A DNA stretch of 64,000 nucleotides, from NCBI GenBank assembly GCA_016720425.1, contig JADKKQ010000013.1, forward strand, positions 80,087 through 144,086, in the 5' to 3' direction. Under the pieces are notes generated by a model. The model ran no database searches. It saw only the letters and a program-made list of their open reading frames with translations, and was not told where the DNA came from. Below are positions 8,388 to 16,678 of the stretch, piece by piece. The stretch is from Betaproteobacteria bacterium. Lineage in GTDB: Bacteria; Pseudomonadota; Gammaproteobacteria; Burkholderiales; Casimicrobiaceae. The position numbers and the translations under genes are program-made. Numbering within the stretch: the stretch's first letter is position 1; each line of letters begins with the position of its first letter.

Positions 8388-9077
8388 TCAACTCAACCCC
8401 ACGCAGAGTCCGCGCGCCGGATCCCATGCGCGGCAGCCGGCCTCGGGCGATCGCCGCGGCTCGACGACGAGTGTCGGCCAGGCCGCGCCGCGCTCGGGCT
8501 TGACGTCGACGCGCACGAGATCGGGCAGGCGCTGCCGGTCGTCCCAGCGGTCACGCCAAGTCGGCTCGTCCGCGATCTGGGCGTTGGGATCGCGGCCGAA
8601 GTAGCCGATTCGCAGCTCGGCGATGCCGCTGGCCAGCACCGAACGCTCGGAATCGTCGAGCGACGGCAGCTCCGCCGCGCCGGGCTCCGGTATCACACGT
8701 TCGAGAACGAGCTCATTGACGGCGCCGCTCCGTGCAAGCGCGAGGCGAAAGAAGTACACGCCGCCACCGGCGACTCGTGGCGGCAGCGCGGCCGCATAGC
8801 GGATTTCGTCCCGCTCTCCGGCAAACATCAGCGGCAGGTCGACCGCGCCCCTGACGCGCTGCGGGTACTGCGCCGACAACTGCTCGCGGAGAAACGCCTG
8901 CGTCTGGCGCATATCCGCGACGTCGGCTGCCTTGGCCTCGCCGCCGTCCCAGCTGCGCGCCGAAAGCGACACCGAGCCCACCATGACTGCGGCCATCAGC
9001 GCGAGCAGCAGCAACGCGACGATGAGCTCGAGCAGCGTGAAGCCGCGCTCGGCGGCCCGGCGGCGCGCGCGCGTCAT
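8388..9077 (-). CDS. gspJ: type II secretion minor pseudopilin GspJ
   Basis: The 229-residue product begins MTRARRRAAERG, and the prepilin peptidase site G-FTLLE with the conserved Glu at +5 follows. The N-terminal helix runs to about residue 35, after which comes the GspJ globular domain (SWDGGEAKAADVADMRQTQ, FAGERDEIRYAAALPPRVAG). GspJ forms the pseudopilus tip complex with I and K. Its start overlaps the gspI stop as ATGA. The open frame continues far upstream across gspI and gspH in another frame, so this internal ATG is the true start. The downstream gspK is separated by an unusual 290-base repeat region. Confidence 0.9.
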   Translation of the reverse strand: MTRARRRAAERGFTLLELIVALLLLALMAAVMVGSVSLSARSWDGGEAKAADVADMRQTQAFLREQLSAQYPQRVRGAVDLPLMFAGERDEIRYAAALPPRVAGGGVYFFRLALARSGAVNELVLERVIPEPGAAELPSLDDSERSVLASGIAELRIGYFGRDPNAQIADEPTWRDRWDDRQRLPDLVRVDVKPERGAAWPTLVVEPRRSPEAGCRAWDPARGLCVGLS

Positions 9078-9526
9078 GGCGCCCCCCGCGGGCCGATCCG
9101 CGTGGTCGCCAGCGCGAACGTGCGCTGCCCGCCCGCTGGCGACGGAAAGCTGACCTCGACGGCGATGCGGTACAGCCGCGTCGGCAGGGACTCGGACGCG
9201 CGCTCGAGATCCGGCGGCACCCCGGGGGCCAGCCACGGCTCGACGCTCGCCTTCCATTCGATCCGGCCGTCCTCGACGCTGCCGGCGCGCGTGCCCTCGC
9301 GCAACGGCCTCGCGCTGCCGACTTCGGCCAGCACGCTCTCGGCGACCAGTACGGCCCGGCTGTATTCCTCTGCGGCGCCGACGTTGGCGAGCGACCCTGC
9401 GAACAGGCGGAACAGCGACGTCGCGACCAGCGTCAGGATGACGAAGGCGACCAGCACCTCGAGCAGCGAGAAGCCCGCCGCGCGGCGGCGCGCGCCGGTC
9501 GGGGAAAGTCGGTTCGCCGCCCGCAT
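9074..9526 (-). CDS. gspI: type II secretion minor pseudopilin GspI
   Basis: A 150-residue minor pseudopilin with prepilin site AAG-FSLLEVLVAF; the Glu at +5 is present. After the membrane helix the domain carries the GspI-type RAVLVAESVLAEVG segment and a C-terminal beta region (RLYRIAVEVSFPS). It nucleates the tip complex with GspJ and GspK. It starts 3 bases after the gspH stop and ends with the ATGA overlap into gspJ, in line with a tightly coupled operon. Confidence 0.9.
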   Translation of the reverse strand: MRAANRLSPTGARRRAAGFSLLEVLVAFVILTLVATSLFRLFAGSLANVGAAEEYSRAVLVAESVLAEVGSARPLREGTRAGSVEDGRIEWKASVEPWLAPGVPPDLERASESLPTRLYRIAVEVSFPSPAGGQRTFALATTRIGPRGAP

Positions 9527-9529
9527 CGG

Positions 9530-10027
9530 TCAGTCCAGGATGGCGACGCGACCGGTGAGCCAGTCGACATCCACTTCGTACTTGCGCTCGCCGGCAGCGA
9601 TCGTGACCCGCCCGCCGTTGGAGCCGCCGTCGGGGTAGAAGCGGATCGCGCCCGCCTTCTCGGAGACGAGGTCGCTCTGCGCGGTGAAGAGCTTCAACTC
9701 GACGTCGCGGGGCAAGGTGATTTCGCGCGTGTCGGTGTCGACGCGAAAGACCCGCCGCTCGAGGTCGAGAAGGACGAAGTGCTCGCGCCGCGTGGAGAGC
9801 GCCTCGCTCCGGGCGAGGCGCAGCGCGGCCGCCATCTGCCGCGCCGAGCTCCTCAACTCGGTCGTCGACACCCCGCCGCCCAGCATCGGGACGACCATCG
9901 CGGCGACGATGCCCATGATCGACAGCACGATCAGGAGCTCGAGCAGCGTGACGCCGCGCGGCCGCGCGGCACCGCGGCGCGGCCGCGCGACGGGCGAACC
10001 GACTGCGAGCGCGGGCGCGACGATCAT
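9530..10027 (-). CDS. gspH: type II secretion minor pseudopilin GspH
   Basis: The 165-residue product has an unusually long leader of 25 residues (MIVAPALAVGSPVARPRR...) before the prepilin site PRG-VTLLELLIVL. A later start is not available without losing basic residues. The body matches GspH/FimT: ARQMAAALRLARSEALSTRREHF followed by a beta-rich region (IRFYPDGGSNGGRVTI). It connects the GspG shaft to the tip proteins. The start codon overlaps the gspG stop as ATGA. Confidence 0.88.
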   Translation of the reverse strand: MIVAPALAVGSPVARPRRGAARPRGVTLLELLIVLSIMGIVAAMVVPMLGGGVSTTELRSSARQMAAALRLARSEALSTRREHFVLLDLERRVFRVDTDTREITLPRDVELKLFTAQSDLVSEKAGAIRFYPDGGSNGGRVTIAAGERKYEVDVDWLTGRVAILD

Positions 10028-10455
10028 TGGGCGCTGGAGATGTCCTTGTCGGGGCCTTCGCCGCCTTCCTTGCCGTCGGCACCGAGCGAGATGATGTCGT
10101 AGGGCCCCTTGCTGCCGGGAGCCTGGTACTTGTACTCGTTGCCCCAGGGGTCCCTGGGCAGCGTGCTCTTCTTCCAGTAGGGGCCGTTCCAGTTGGCGAC
10201 GCCGGCCGGTGCGTTGATCAGCGCCTGCAGGCCTTCCTGCGACGACGGGTAGCGTCCGATCTCGAGCTTGTAGAGGTCGAGCGTCTGCGAGATCTGGCCG
10301 ATCTCGATCTTCGCCGCGTCGGCCTTGGCCTTCTCGCCCTTGCCGATGAAGTTGCCGCCGACGATGCCGAGCACGATGCCGATCAGCACCAGCACCACGA
10401 GGATTTCGATCAGGGTCATGCCGCGCTGCCGCGCCCGCATCTTGTCTGCCGCCAT
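10024..10455 (-). CDS. gspG: type II secretion major pseudopilin GspG
   Basis: The 143-residue major subunit of the pseudopilus. The leader MAADKMRARQRG is cut before MTLIEILVVLVLIGIV. The C-terminal domain shows the family landmarks: IGRYPSSQEGLQALI, DPWGNEYKY, and a calcium-loop-like SLGADGKEGGEGPDKDI at the end. I chose the ATG at 10455 because it has a GGAAGG ribosome-binding sequence about 9 bases upstream; the open frame extends to 10527, but those residues are not leader-like. The gene follows gspF after 75 bases. Confidence 0.95.
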   Translation of the reverse strand: MAADKMRARQRGMTLIEILVVLVLIGIVLGIVGGNFIGKGEKAKADAAKIEIGQISQTLDLYKLEIGRYPSSQEGLQALINAPAGVANWNGPYWKKSTLPRDPWGNEYKYQAPGSKGPYDIISLGADGKEGGEGPDKDISSAQ

Positions 10456-10530
10456 CTTTCGCCTTCCTTCCTGCAAGAATTCCACGGGTTGCCGTCGTGA
10501 AACCACGACGGGCCCAGGGTTAGACACGAA

Positions 10531-11763
10531 TCACTGCACGAGTTCGCTCATGCCCATGACGCCGAGCAGGATCGAGAACACGATGCCCCCGATCATCACC
10601 GCCAGGCCGAGGATGAGGGCCGGCTCCAGCACGGCGAGAAAGCGCTTGACCGCCATCGCGACTTCGCGATCATAGACGTCGGCGACGCGGTTCAGCATTT
10701 CCTCGAGCCGACCGGATTCCTCGCCGACCAGGATCATCTGCGTGGCGAGCTTCGGGTACAAGCCGGTCTCGGCGAGGGGCCGGCCGAAACCCTTGCCCTC
10801 GCGCAGCCGCGCCGTGACGCCGTCGAGCGCATTGGCGAGCACGCTGTTGCCGAGCGTCTCCTTGACGATGCCGAGGCCCGCGAGCAGCGTGACGCCGTTG
10901 CCGAGCAGCGTCGCCAGCGTCCGGGCGAAGCGCGCGACCTCGACCTTGGTGACGAGGTCGCCGACCAGCGGCCAGGACAGCAGGCGACGATCCCAGCGCT
11001 GCCGGACGGCCGGCGAGCGACTGCGGCGGCGCAGCCACAGCGCCGCCAGCACCGTCGCACCCGCGACCGCCCACCACCACCGGCGCAGGAAGCCGCCGAC
11101 GACGACCACGATCGCCGTCGGCAGCGGCAGCGCCTTGCCGGCCTGCTGGAACGTCTGCTCGAACTGCGGCACGACCCAGACCAGCAGCACCATCACCGAC
11201 AGCACGGCGACGCCGATCAGGATCACCGGATAGATCAGCGCGCTCTTGACGCTTTCGCGCAGCTCCTTGTTGCGCTCCATGGTGTCGGCGAGGCGCGTCA
11301 GCACCAGGCCGAGCGCGCCGCCGGCCTCGCCGGCGCGCACGATGTTGACGTAGAAGCGCGAGAACACGTCGCGACGCGCGTCGAGCGCCTGCGACAGCGC
11401 CTTGCCGCCGCGCACGTCGTCGCGGATCTGCTGCAGCATCAGCGCCACCGGCGGCACCGGGGCCAGCCCGATCAGGAGCTCCAGCGCGCGGTCGAGCGGC
11501 AATCCGGCGCGCAGCAGCGTCGCCAGTTCGCGCGTCATCGCCATCAGGTGATCGCTGTTGACGCGCCGGGCCTCGAACAGCGAACGCCGCGGCGTCCGCG
11601 GTCCGCGCGTGGCGCCGGCGGCACCGGATGCGGGCAGCACCTGCGTCGGCAACAGCCCCTGGTCGCGCAGGCGGCCGACGATTTCGCCTTCGTTGGCGGC
11701 GTCGAGCTCGCCCGTCGAGACTTCGCCCGCGGGACTGACTGCCCTGTAGCGGAAGACCGGCAT
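10531..11763 (-). CDS. gspF: type II secretion inner-membrane platform protein GspF
   Basis: The 410-residue polytopic protein has two repeated GspF/PilC cytoplasmic domains (about residues 75-190 and 280-395). They are separated by a double membrane segment (YPVILIGVAVLSVMVLLVWVVP and FLRRWWWAVAGATVLAALWL), with a third helix at the C-terminus (ALILGLAVMIGGIVFSILLGVMG). The N-terminus MPVFRYRAVSPAGEV is typical. It couples the GspE motor to pseudopilus assembly. It follows gspE by 45 bases. Confidence 0.95.
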   Translation of the reverse strand: MPVFRYRAVSPAGEVSTGELDAANEGEIVGRLRDQGLLPTQVLPASGAAGATRGPRTPRRSLFEARRVNSDHLMAMTRELATLLRAGLPLDRALELLIGLAPVPPVALMLQQIRDDVRGGKALSQALDARRDVFSRFYVNIVRAGEAGGALGLVLTRLADTMERNKELRESVKSALIYPVILIGVAVLSVMVLLVWVVPQFEQTFQQAGKALPLPTAIVVVVGGFLRRWWWAVAGATVLAALWLRRRSRSPAVRQRWDRRLLSWPLVGDLVTKVEVARFARTLATLLGNGVTLLAGLGIVKETLGNSVLANALDGVTARLREGKGFGRPLAETGLYPKLATQMILVGEESGRLEEMLNRVADVYDREVAMAVKRFLAVLEPALILGLAVMIGGIVFSILLGVMGMSELVQ

Positions 11764-11808
11764 GCCGACCCGTCAGGCGCGACCATCGGTGTCGGGGGGG
11801 GGCGACTT

Positions 11809-13566
11809 TCAGCCCTCGCGCGTGACGCGGAGGACTTCCTCGAACGTCGTCACGCCGCGGATCGCCTTGCGCAACCCGTCCTCGTACATCGTCAGCATCC
11901 CTTCGCGGATCGCCTCGGCGCGCAGTTCCGCCGCGGTCGCGTGCTTCATCACCATGCTGCGCAGCGGATCGGTCATCGGCAGGATCTCGGTGATGCCCAC
12001 GCGGCCGGTAAAGCCCGTGTGCGCGCACTCGCCGCAGCCCTTGGCGCGCCAGAGCGTGATGTCGCCGCCGCCGGGCGCGAAGCGCGCCAATCCGAGTTCC
12101 GCGACGACCTCGGGCAGCGCGGTGTAGGGCTCGCGGCAGTGCGGGCACAGCGTGCGCACCAGCCGCTGCGCGAGGATGCCGATCACCGTCGACGTCAGCA
12201 GGTAGTCCTCGACGCCCATGTCGAGCAGGCGGTTCACCGTCGCCGCCGCGTCGTTGGTGTGCACGGTCGACAGCACGAGGTGGCCGGTCAGCGCCGACTG
12301 CACGGCGATCTGCGCGGTCTCGAGGTCGCGGATCTCGCCGATCATGATGACGTCCGGGTCCTGGCGGACGATCGAGCGCAGCGCGTTGGCGAAGGTCAGG
12401 TCGATCTGCGGCTTGACCTGGATCTGGTTGATGCCCGGCATCTGGTACTCGACCGGGTCCTCGACGGTGAGGATCTTGACGTCGGGCTTGTTGAGGCGGT
12501 CGAGCGCCGTGTACAGCGTCGTCGTCTTGCCCGATCCGGTCGGCCCGGTGACGAGCACGATGCCGTGCGGCTGCATCAGCACGTCGAGAAACGCCTGCAG
12601 CGTGTCGTCTTCGAAACCCAGCTTCTTGAAGTCGAGCGCGACGCCGCCCTTGTCGAGGATCCGCATCACCACCGACTCGCCGTGCATCGTCGGCACCGTC
12701 GACACCCGCAGGTCGATCTCCTTGCCCTGGACGCGCAGGCGGATGCGACCGTCCTGCGGCAGCCGCCGTTCGGCGATGTCGAGGTTGGCCATGATCTTGA
12801 TCCGCGAGATCACCGCGGCCGAGAAGCGGCGCGGCGGCGACTCGACCTCGTGCAGCACGCCGTCGATCCGGTAGCGCACCACCAGCCGGTTCTCGAAGGG
12901 CTCGAAGTGGATGTCCGAGGCGCGCGCGTCGAGCGCGTTGGTGATGACCAGCGAAACCAGGCGGATGACCGGCGCCTCGGCCGCGAGATCCTTCAACTGC
13001 TGGACGTCGGCATCGAAGGCGAGCTCGTCGCCGCGCGTCTCGACGTCGCCGACGATCTGCCCCACCGCCGAACGGCCGGCGCCGTAGAGACGCTCCAGCG
13101 CCGCCTCGAGGTCGGTGGGAATGGCCACCAACGGCTTCACCTCGCGACCGGTCACCATCCGGAACGCGCCGATGGTGTATTCGTCGGTGGGATCGGCCAT
13201 CGCCAGCGCCAGCTCGGTCTCGCTCTCGCGCACCGGCAGCGCCCGCGACTCGCGGAGGAAGCGCGGGGAGATCCGCTCCTCGAGGATCGGGAACTCCGGG
13301 TAGCCGGCCGCCTCGAGAAACGGCAGGCCGAGCTGCGTCGACAGCGCCTCGGCCACGTCGCGCTGGGCGCACACGCCCAGCGTGACCAGCAACGCACCGA
13401 GTTTCTCGGGCGTGTCGTGCTGCAAACGCAGCGCGCGATCGAGACCGGCGGCATCCAGCTTGCCGCGGTCGATCAGAATCTCGCCGATGCGTTTTCTGGC
13501 AACAGTGTCCACGGATCCGTTGGTCGGCAAACGAACTCGACCTGTCGGGTCAGACAGGGGCTTCAT
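11809..13566 (-). CDS. gspE: type II secretion ATPase GspE
   Basis: The 585-residue cytoplasmic hexameric ATPase powers pseudopilus assembly. An N-terminal MshEN/GspE-N domain (about 25-160) precedes the motor. Walker A is GPTGSGKTT (341-349), the Asp box region is TVEDPVEYQMPGINQIQV, and Walker B is VIMIGE (406-411). A zinc-binding tetracysteine motif is present (CPHC at 474-477, CGEC at 511-514). It is the first gene of the operon; the upstream 228 bases before hemL are the likely promoter region. The start is the first ATG (13566). Confidence 0.96.
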   Translation of the reverse strand: MKPLSDPTGRVRLPTNGSVDTVARKRIGEILIDRGKLDAAGLDRALRLQHDTPEKLGALLVTLGVCAQRDVAEALSTQLGLPFLEAAGYPEFPILEERISPRFLRESRALPVRESETELALAMADPTDEYTIGAFRMVTGREVKPLVAIPTDLEAALERLYGAGRSAVGQIVGDVETRGDELAFDADVQQLKDLAAEAPVIRLVSLVITNALDARASDIHFEPFENRLVVRYRIDGVLHEVESPPRRFSAAVISRIKIMANLDIAERRLPQDGRIRLRVQGKEIDLRVSTVPTMHGESVVMRILDKGGVALDFKKLGFEDDTLQAFLDVLMQPHGIVLVTGPTGSGKTTTLYTALDRLNKPDVKILTVEDPVEYQMPGINQIQVKPQIDLTFANALRSIVRQDPDVIMIGEIRDLETAQIAVQSALTGHLVLSTVHTNDAAATVNRLLDMGVEDYLLTSTVIGILAQRLVRTLCPHCREPYTALPEVVAELGLARFAPGGGDITLWRAKGCGECAHTGFTGRVGITEILPMTDPLRSMVMKHATAAELRAEAIREGMLTMYEDGLRKAIRGVTTFEEVLRVTREG

Positions 13567-13595
13567 CCGAAAATTCTCGGTGTCTCGAGCTGCGA

Positions 13596-13623
13596 ATCAT
13601 AACACGCAGCCCCGGCCACGAAA
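13596..13623 (-). promoter_or_regulatory. possible promoter of the gsp operon
   Basis: On the minus strand, TATGAT (13596-13601) matches the -10 consensus at 5 of 6 positions. TTTCGT lies 16 bases upstream (13618-13623) as a weak -35. It is about 30 bases before gspE in the only sizeable noncoding gap upstream of the operon. The evidence is sequence similarity alone. Confidence 0.3.
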
Positions 13624-13794
13624 GCATTTTCGTCGTCCAAATCAATGATTTGCGGGAGATTTCTCCTGCAATCTGTCGGTATGCCGCAACTTGTTCTCCG
13701 TTGCTGTCGCCGCAGCCCGACATTGCAGGGGATTCCGGAAACTGCAACGGCCGACGGGCGCGACACCGCCGGAAGCGGATCGCCCGGCGTGCGT

Positions 13795-15069
13795 TCAGCG
13801 CAGGAATGCTGCTTCCGCCATGGCCACCGTGGCCGCGATGTCGGCGGCCGAATGCGCCGCGGAGACGAACCCGGCCTCGAACGCCGACGGCGCGAGATAG
13901 ACGCCGGCGTCGAGCATGGCGTGGAAGAAGCGGTTGAACCGCGCCTTGTCGCAGGCCATCACCGTGTCGTAGGTGTCGGGAACCGACGGCGCGAAGTACA
14001 GGCCGAACATGCCGCCGACGCTGTTGGCGGCGAAGGGCACGCCGGCGCGCGCTGCGGCGGCCGCGAGCCCCTCGCACAGCGACCGCGTCATCGCGCCGAG
14101 GCGGTCGTAGAAGCCTGGGTCCTGGATCGCCGCCAGCGTGGCCAGCCCCGCCGCCACCGCGACCGGATTGCCGGACAGCGTGCCCGCCTGGTAGACCGGA
14201 CCCAGCGGCGCGATCCTTTCCATGATCGCCCGCTTGCCGCCGAACGCGCCGACCGGCATCCCGCCGCCGATGACCTTGCCCAGCGTCGTCAGGTCGGGCG
14301 TGATGCCGTAGAGGCCCTGGACGCCGCGGGGGTGGACGCGAAAACCGGTCATCACCTCGTCGAAGATCAGCACCGCGCCGAAGCGATCGCAGAGCGAGCG
14401 CAGGCCGGGCAGGAAATCGGGCCGCGGAACGATCAGGTTCATGTTGCCGACGATCGGCTCGACGATCACGCAGGCGATGTCGTCGCCCTGCGCCTTGAAC
14501 GCCGCCTCGGCCGCGCCGAGATCGTTGTAGGGCAGCACAATCGTCTCGTTGGCGATCGCGGGCGGCACGCCGGCCGACGACGGCTGCCCGAAGGTCAGCG
14601 CGCCCGAGCCGGCCTTCACCAGCAGGCTGTCGCCGTGGCCGTGATAGCAGCCCTCGAACTTCACGATCTTGCTGCGTCCGGTGTAGCCGCGGGCCAGGCG
14701 CAGCGCCGACATCGTCGCCTCGGTGCCCGAGGACACCAGCCGGACCAGTTCCATCGACGGCAGCAGCCGGATCAGCGTCTCGGCCATCTCGATCTCGGCC
14801 TCGGTGGGCGCGCCGAACGACAGGCCCTTCGGCGCCGCCTCGACGACGGCGCGGACGACGGCCGGGTGCGCGTGACCGAGGATCGCCGGCCCCCAGGAGC
14901 CGACGTAGTCGATGTACCGGGTCCCGTCGGCATCCCACAGGTAGGCCCCTGCGCCGCGCTCGAAAAAGCGCGGTGTCCCGCCCACCGAACGGAAGGCGCG
15001 CACCGGCGAATTGACGCCGGCGGGAATGCTGCGCTGGGCGCGGGCAAAGAGTTCGTCGTTGCGGCTCAT
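13795..15069 (-). CDS. hemL: glutamate-1-semialdehyde 2,1-aminomutase
   Basis: The 424-residue PLP enzyme converts glutamate-1-semialdehyde to 5-aminolevulinate in the C5 route to heme. Family marks are present: MSRNDELFARAQRSIPAGVNSPVRAF at the start, SSGTEATMSALRLARGYTGR, the cofactor region FDEVMTGFR, and the PLP lysine in TTLGKVIGGG (Lys265). Length is standard. The frame is open further upstream through thiD, but the ATG at 15069 begins the canonical N-terminus. It is on the same strand as thiD, 80 bases downstream. Confidence 0.97.
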   Translation of the reverse strand: MSRNDELFARAQRSIPAGVNSPVRAFRSVGGTPRFFERGAGAYLWDADGTRYIDYVGSWGPAILGHAHPAVVRAVVEAAPKGLSFGAPTEAEIEMAETLIRLLPSMELVRLVSSGTEATMSALRLARGYTGRSKIVKFEGCYHGHGDSLLVKAGSGALTFGQPSSAGVPPAIANETIVLPYNDLGAAEAAFKAQGDDIACVIVEPIVGNMNLIVPRPDFLPGLRSLCDRFGAVLIFDEVMTGFRVHPRGVQGLYGITPDLTTLGKVIGGGMPVGAFGGKRAIMERIAPLGPVYQAGTLSGNPVAVAAGLATLAAIQDPGFYDRLGAMTRSLCEGLAAAAARAGVPFAANSVGGMFGLYFAPSVPDTYDTVMACDKARFNRFFHAMLDAGVYLAPSAFEAGFVSAAHSAADIAATVAMAEAAFLR

Positions 15070-15149
15070 GATCTCGGATTCGCTCGGGAAGTTGCGGAAG
15101 GGACTGCCGCCGTCACGCGCCGCGGCCACCGCGACGCGCGCGGGTCGCT

Positions 15150-16031
15150 TCAGTGGCTGCTGCGGGCGTCGGGTGCGCGCGCCGCGGCGGCGGCCGCATC
15201 GGCCGGCGCCTCCGGATCCTCGCGCGCCCAGAACAGCCGATCCGGAAGGAAGTGCCCCATCCCGGGCCGGTAGGCCTTCTGCAGCGTCTGCCACGTGTAC
15301 TCCTGCGCCTCGCGCACCGCCTCCGGGAGATCGAGGCCGTTGGCGAGCATCGCGGCGATCGCCGACGCCAGCGTGCAGCCCGAGCCGTGAAAGCTGCCCG
15401 GCAGGCGCTGCCAGCTGTCGCTGCGGACGATGCCGCCCGGACCGTACAGCGTGTTGACGATCTCGACCGTCGCCTCGTGCGTGCCGGTGATCAGCACGTG
15501 CCCGGCGCCGGACTCCAGCAGGCGCTCGGCGCAGACGGCCAGCGTCGGCTCGTCGCCGTCGTCGGCCTCCGCGAGGCGTCGCGCCTCCATGCCGTTGGGG
15601 GTGATGATCGTCGCGTGCGGCAGCAGCAGCTCGCGGACCACGTGCATGATCTCGTCGCCGGCCGTCTCGTCGCCGCGGCCCGAGGCGTGGACCGGGTCCA
15701 GCACCAGCGGCACCTCGGGATAGTCGGCGATGATCTCGGCGATCGCCGCGACGTTCTCGACGCTGCCCAGCGCGCCGATCTTGAAGGCGTCGACCGGCAT
15801 GTCCTCGAGCAGGCAGCGCGCCTGGTCGGCCACCCACTCGGCTTCGAGCGCGAAGAATCCGTCGGCGCCGAGCGTGTCCTGAACGGTGATCGCGGTGACG
15901 ACCGACAGCGGATGGCAACCCATGCTCGCCAGCGTCAGGATGTCGGCCTGCAGCCCGCCGCCGCCGGAAGGATCGGTCGCGGCGAAGGTGAGGACGATCG
16001 GCGGAAAGGCGTGGACGGTTTCGGCGGGCAC
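15150..16031 (-). CDS. thiD: hydroxymethylpyrimidine/phosphomethylpyrimidine kinase ThiD
   Basis: The 293-residue ribokinase-fold enzyme phosphorylates HMP and HMP-P in thiamin synthesis. It shows TFAATDPSGGGGLQADI at the N-terminus, LDPVHASGRG, ITPNGMEARRL and the anion-hole motif FHGSGCTLASAIAA with the catalytic region near residue 225. No ATG fits; I chose the GTG at 16031, which has GAGG about 7 bases upstream and places the first strand ten residues in. A roughly 25-residue Ala/Asp-rich tail is extra. It is divergent from rubredoxin with 86 bases between. Confidence 0.92.
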   Translation of the reverse strand: MPAETVHAFPPIVLTFAATDPSGGGGLQADILTLASMGCHPLSVVTAITVQDTLGADGFFALEAEWVADQARCLLEDMPVDAFKIGALGSVENVAAIAEIIADYPEVPLVLDPVHASGRGDETAGDEIMHVVRELLLPHATIITPNGMEARRLAEADDGDEPTLAVCAERLLESGAGHVLITGTHEATVEIVNTLYGPGGIVRSDSWQRLPGSFHGSGCTLASAIAAMLANGLDLPEAVREAQEYTWQTLQKAYRPGMGHFLPDRLFWAREDPEAPADAAAAAARAPDARSSH

Positions 16032-16117
16032 GGCGACCTCGGTGTCGCCCCGCCGGTCGCGCCGGCAGGCGCGTGGCTTGCTAGAATTGCATTTTACTCC
16101 AAGCCCCTTCGCCACCC

Positions 16118-16282
16118 ATGAAAAAGTACATGTGCCTGATCTGCGGCTGGATCTACGACGAGGCCGCGGGGGCGCCGGACGACGGCATCGCGCCGGGCAC
16201 CCGATGGGCGGACGTGCCGCCGAACTGGACCTGCCCCGAGTGCGGCGCGCGCAAGGACGACTTCGAGATGGCGGAATTCTGA
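16118..16282 (+). CDS. rubredoxin
   Basis: A 54-residue iron-only electron carrier. Two CxxC knuckles ligate one Fe: CLIC-GW near residue 6 and CPEC-G near residue 39. The sequence MKKYMCLICGWIYDE is typical of proteobacterial rubredoxins. The gene is divergent from thiD, a linkage common in betaproteobacteria. Its stop overlaps the next start by one base (TGATG), so it is probably translated together with the glyoxalase-family gene. Confidence 0.96.
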   Translation: MKKYMCLICGWIYDEAAGAPDDGIAPGTRWADVPPNWTCPECGARKDDFEMAEF

Positions 16283-16674
16283 TGCGCATCCTCCACACCA
16301 TGCTGCGGGTCGGCGATCTCGAGCGCTCGATCGCGTTCTACCGCGACGTCATGGGCATGCAGCTCCTGCACACGACCGACCGGCCGGAGCAGCGGTACTC
16401 GCTGGCGTTCGTCGGCTACGGCGACGAGGCGACTGGCGCGGTGCTCGAGCTCACCTACAACTACGGGGTCGAGTCCTACGACCTCGGCGGCGGCTTCGGC
16501 CACGTCGCGGTCGAGGTGCCCGATGCCGCGGCGGCCTGCGCGGCGGTGCGCGCCCGGGGCGGCACCGTCACCCGCGAAGCCGGTCCGGTGAAGGGCGGCA
16601 GCACGGTGATCGCGTTCGTCCAGGACCCCGACGGCTACAAGATCGAGCTGATCGAACGCCGGCCGGCGAGCTGA
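16282..16674 (+). CDS. gloA: lactoylglutathione lyase (glyoxalase I)
   Basis: A 130-residue vicinal-oxygen-chelate protein of normal GloA length. Two beta-alpha-beta-beta-beta repeats carry the metal ligands in the expected places: His5 (ILHTMLRV), Glu in GAVLELTYNYG, His in GFGHVAVEV and Glu in YKIELIE. It detoxifies methylglyoxal by isomerising its glutathione hemithioacetal. The short form with NYG...YDLG fits the Ni/Co-type bacterial enzyme. It is coupled to rubredoxin by a one-base overlap. Confidence 0.93.
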   Translation: MRILHTMLRVGDLERSIAFYRDVMGMQLLHTTDRPEQRYSLAFVGYGDEATGAVLELTYNYGVESYDLGGGFGHVAVEVPDAAAACAAVRARGGTVTREAGPVKGGSTVIAFVQDPDGYKIELIERRPAS

Positions 16675-16678
16675 ACGT

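Noticed and set aside
8212..8427. A 71-codon ORF containing RSGFSRD
   Set aside because: It is the translation of REP-like palindromes, a known artefact of such repeats, and crosses the poly-G tract.
13665..13676. GGAGATTTCTCC near the gspE leader as an operator
   Set aside because: Only an imperfect short palindrome, with no regulator nearby and no second copy.
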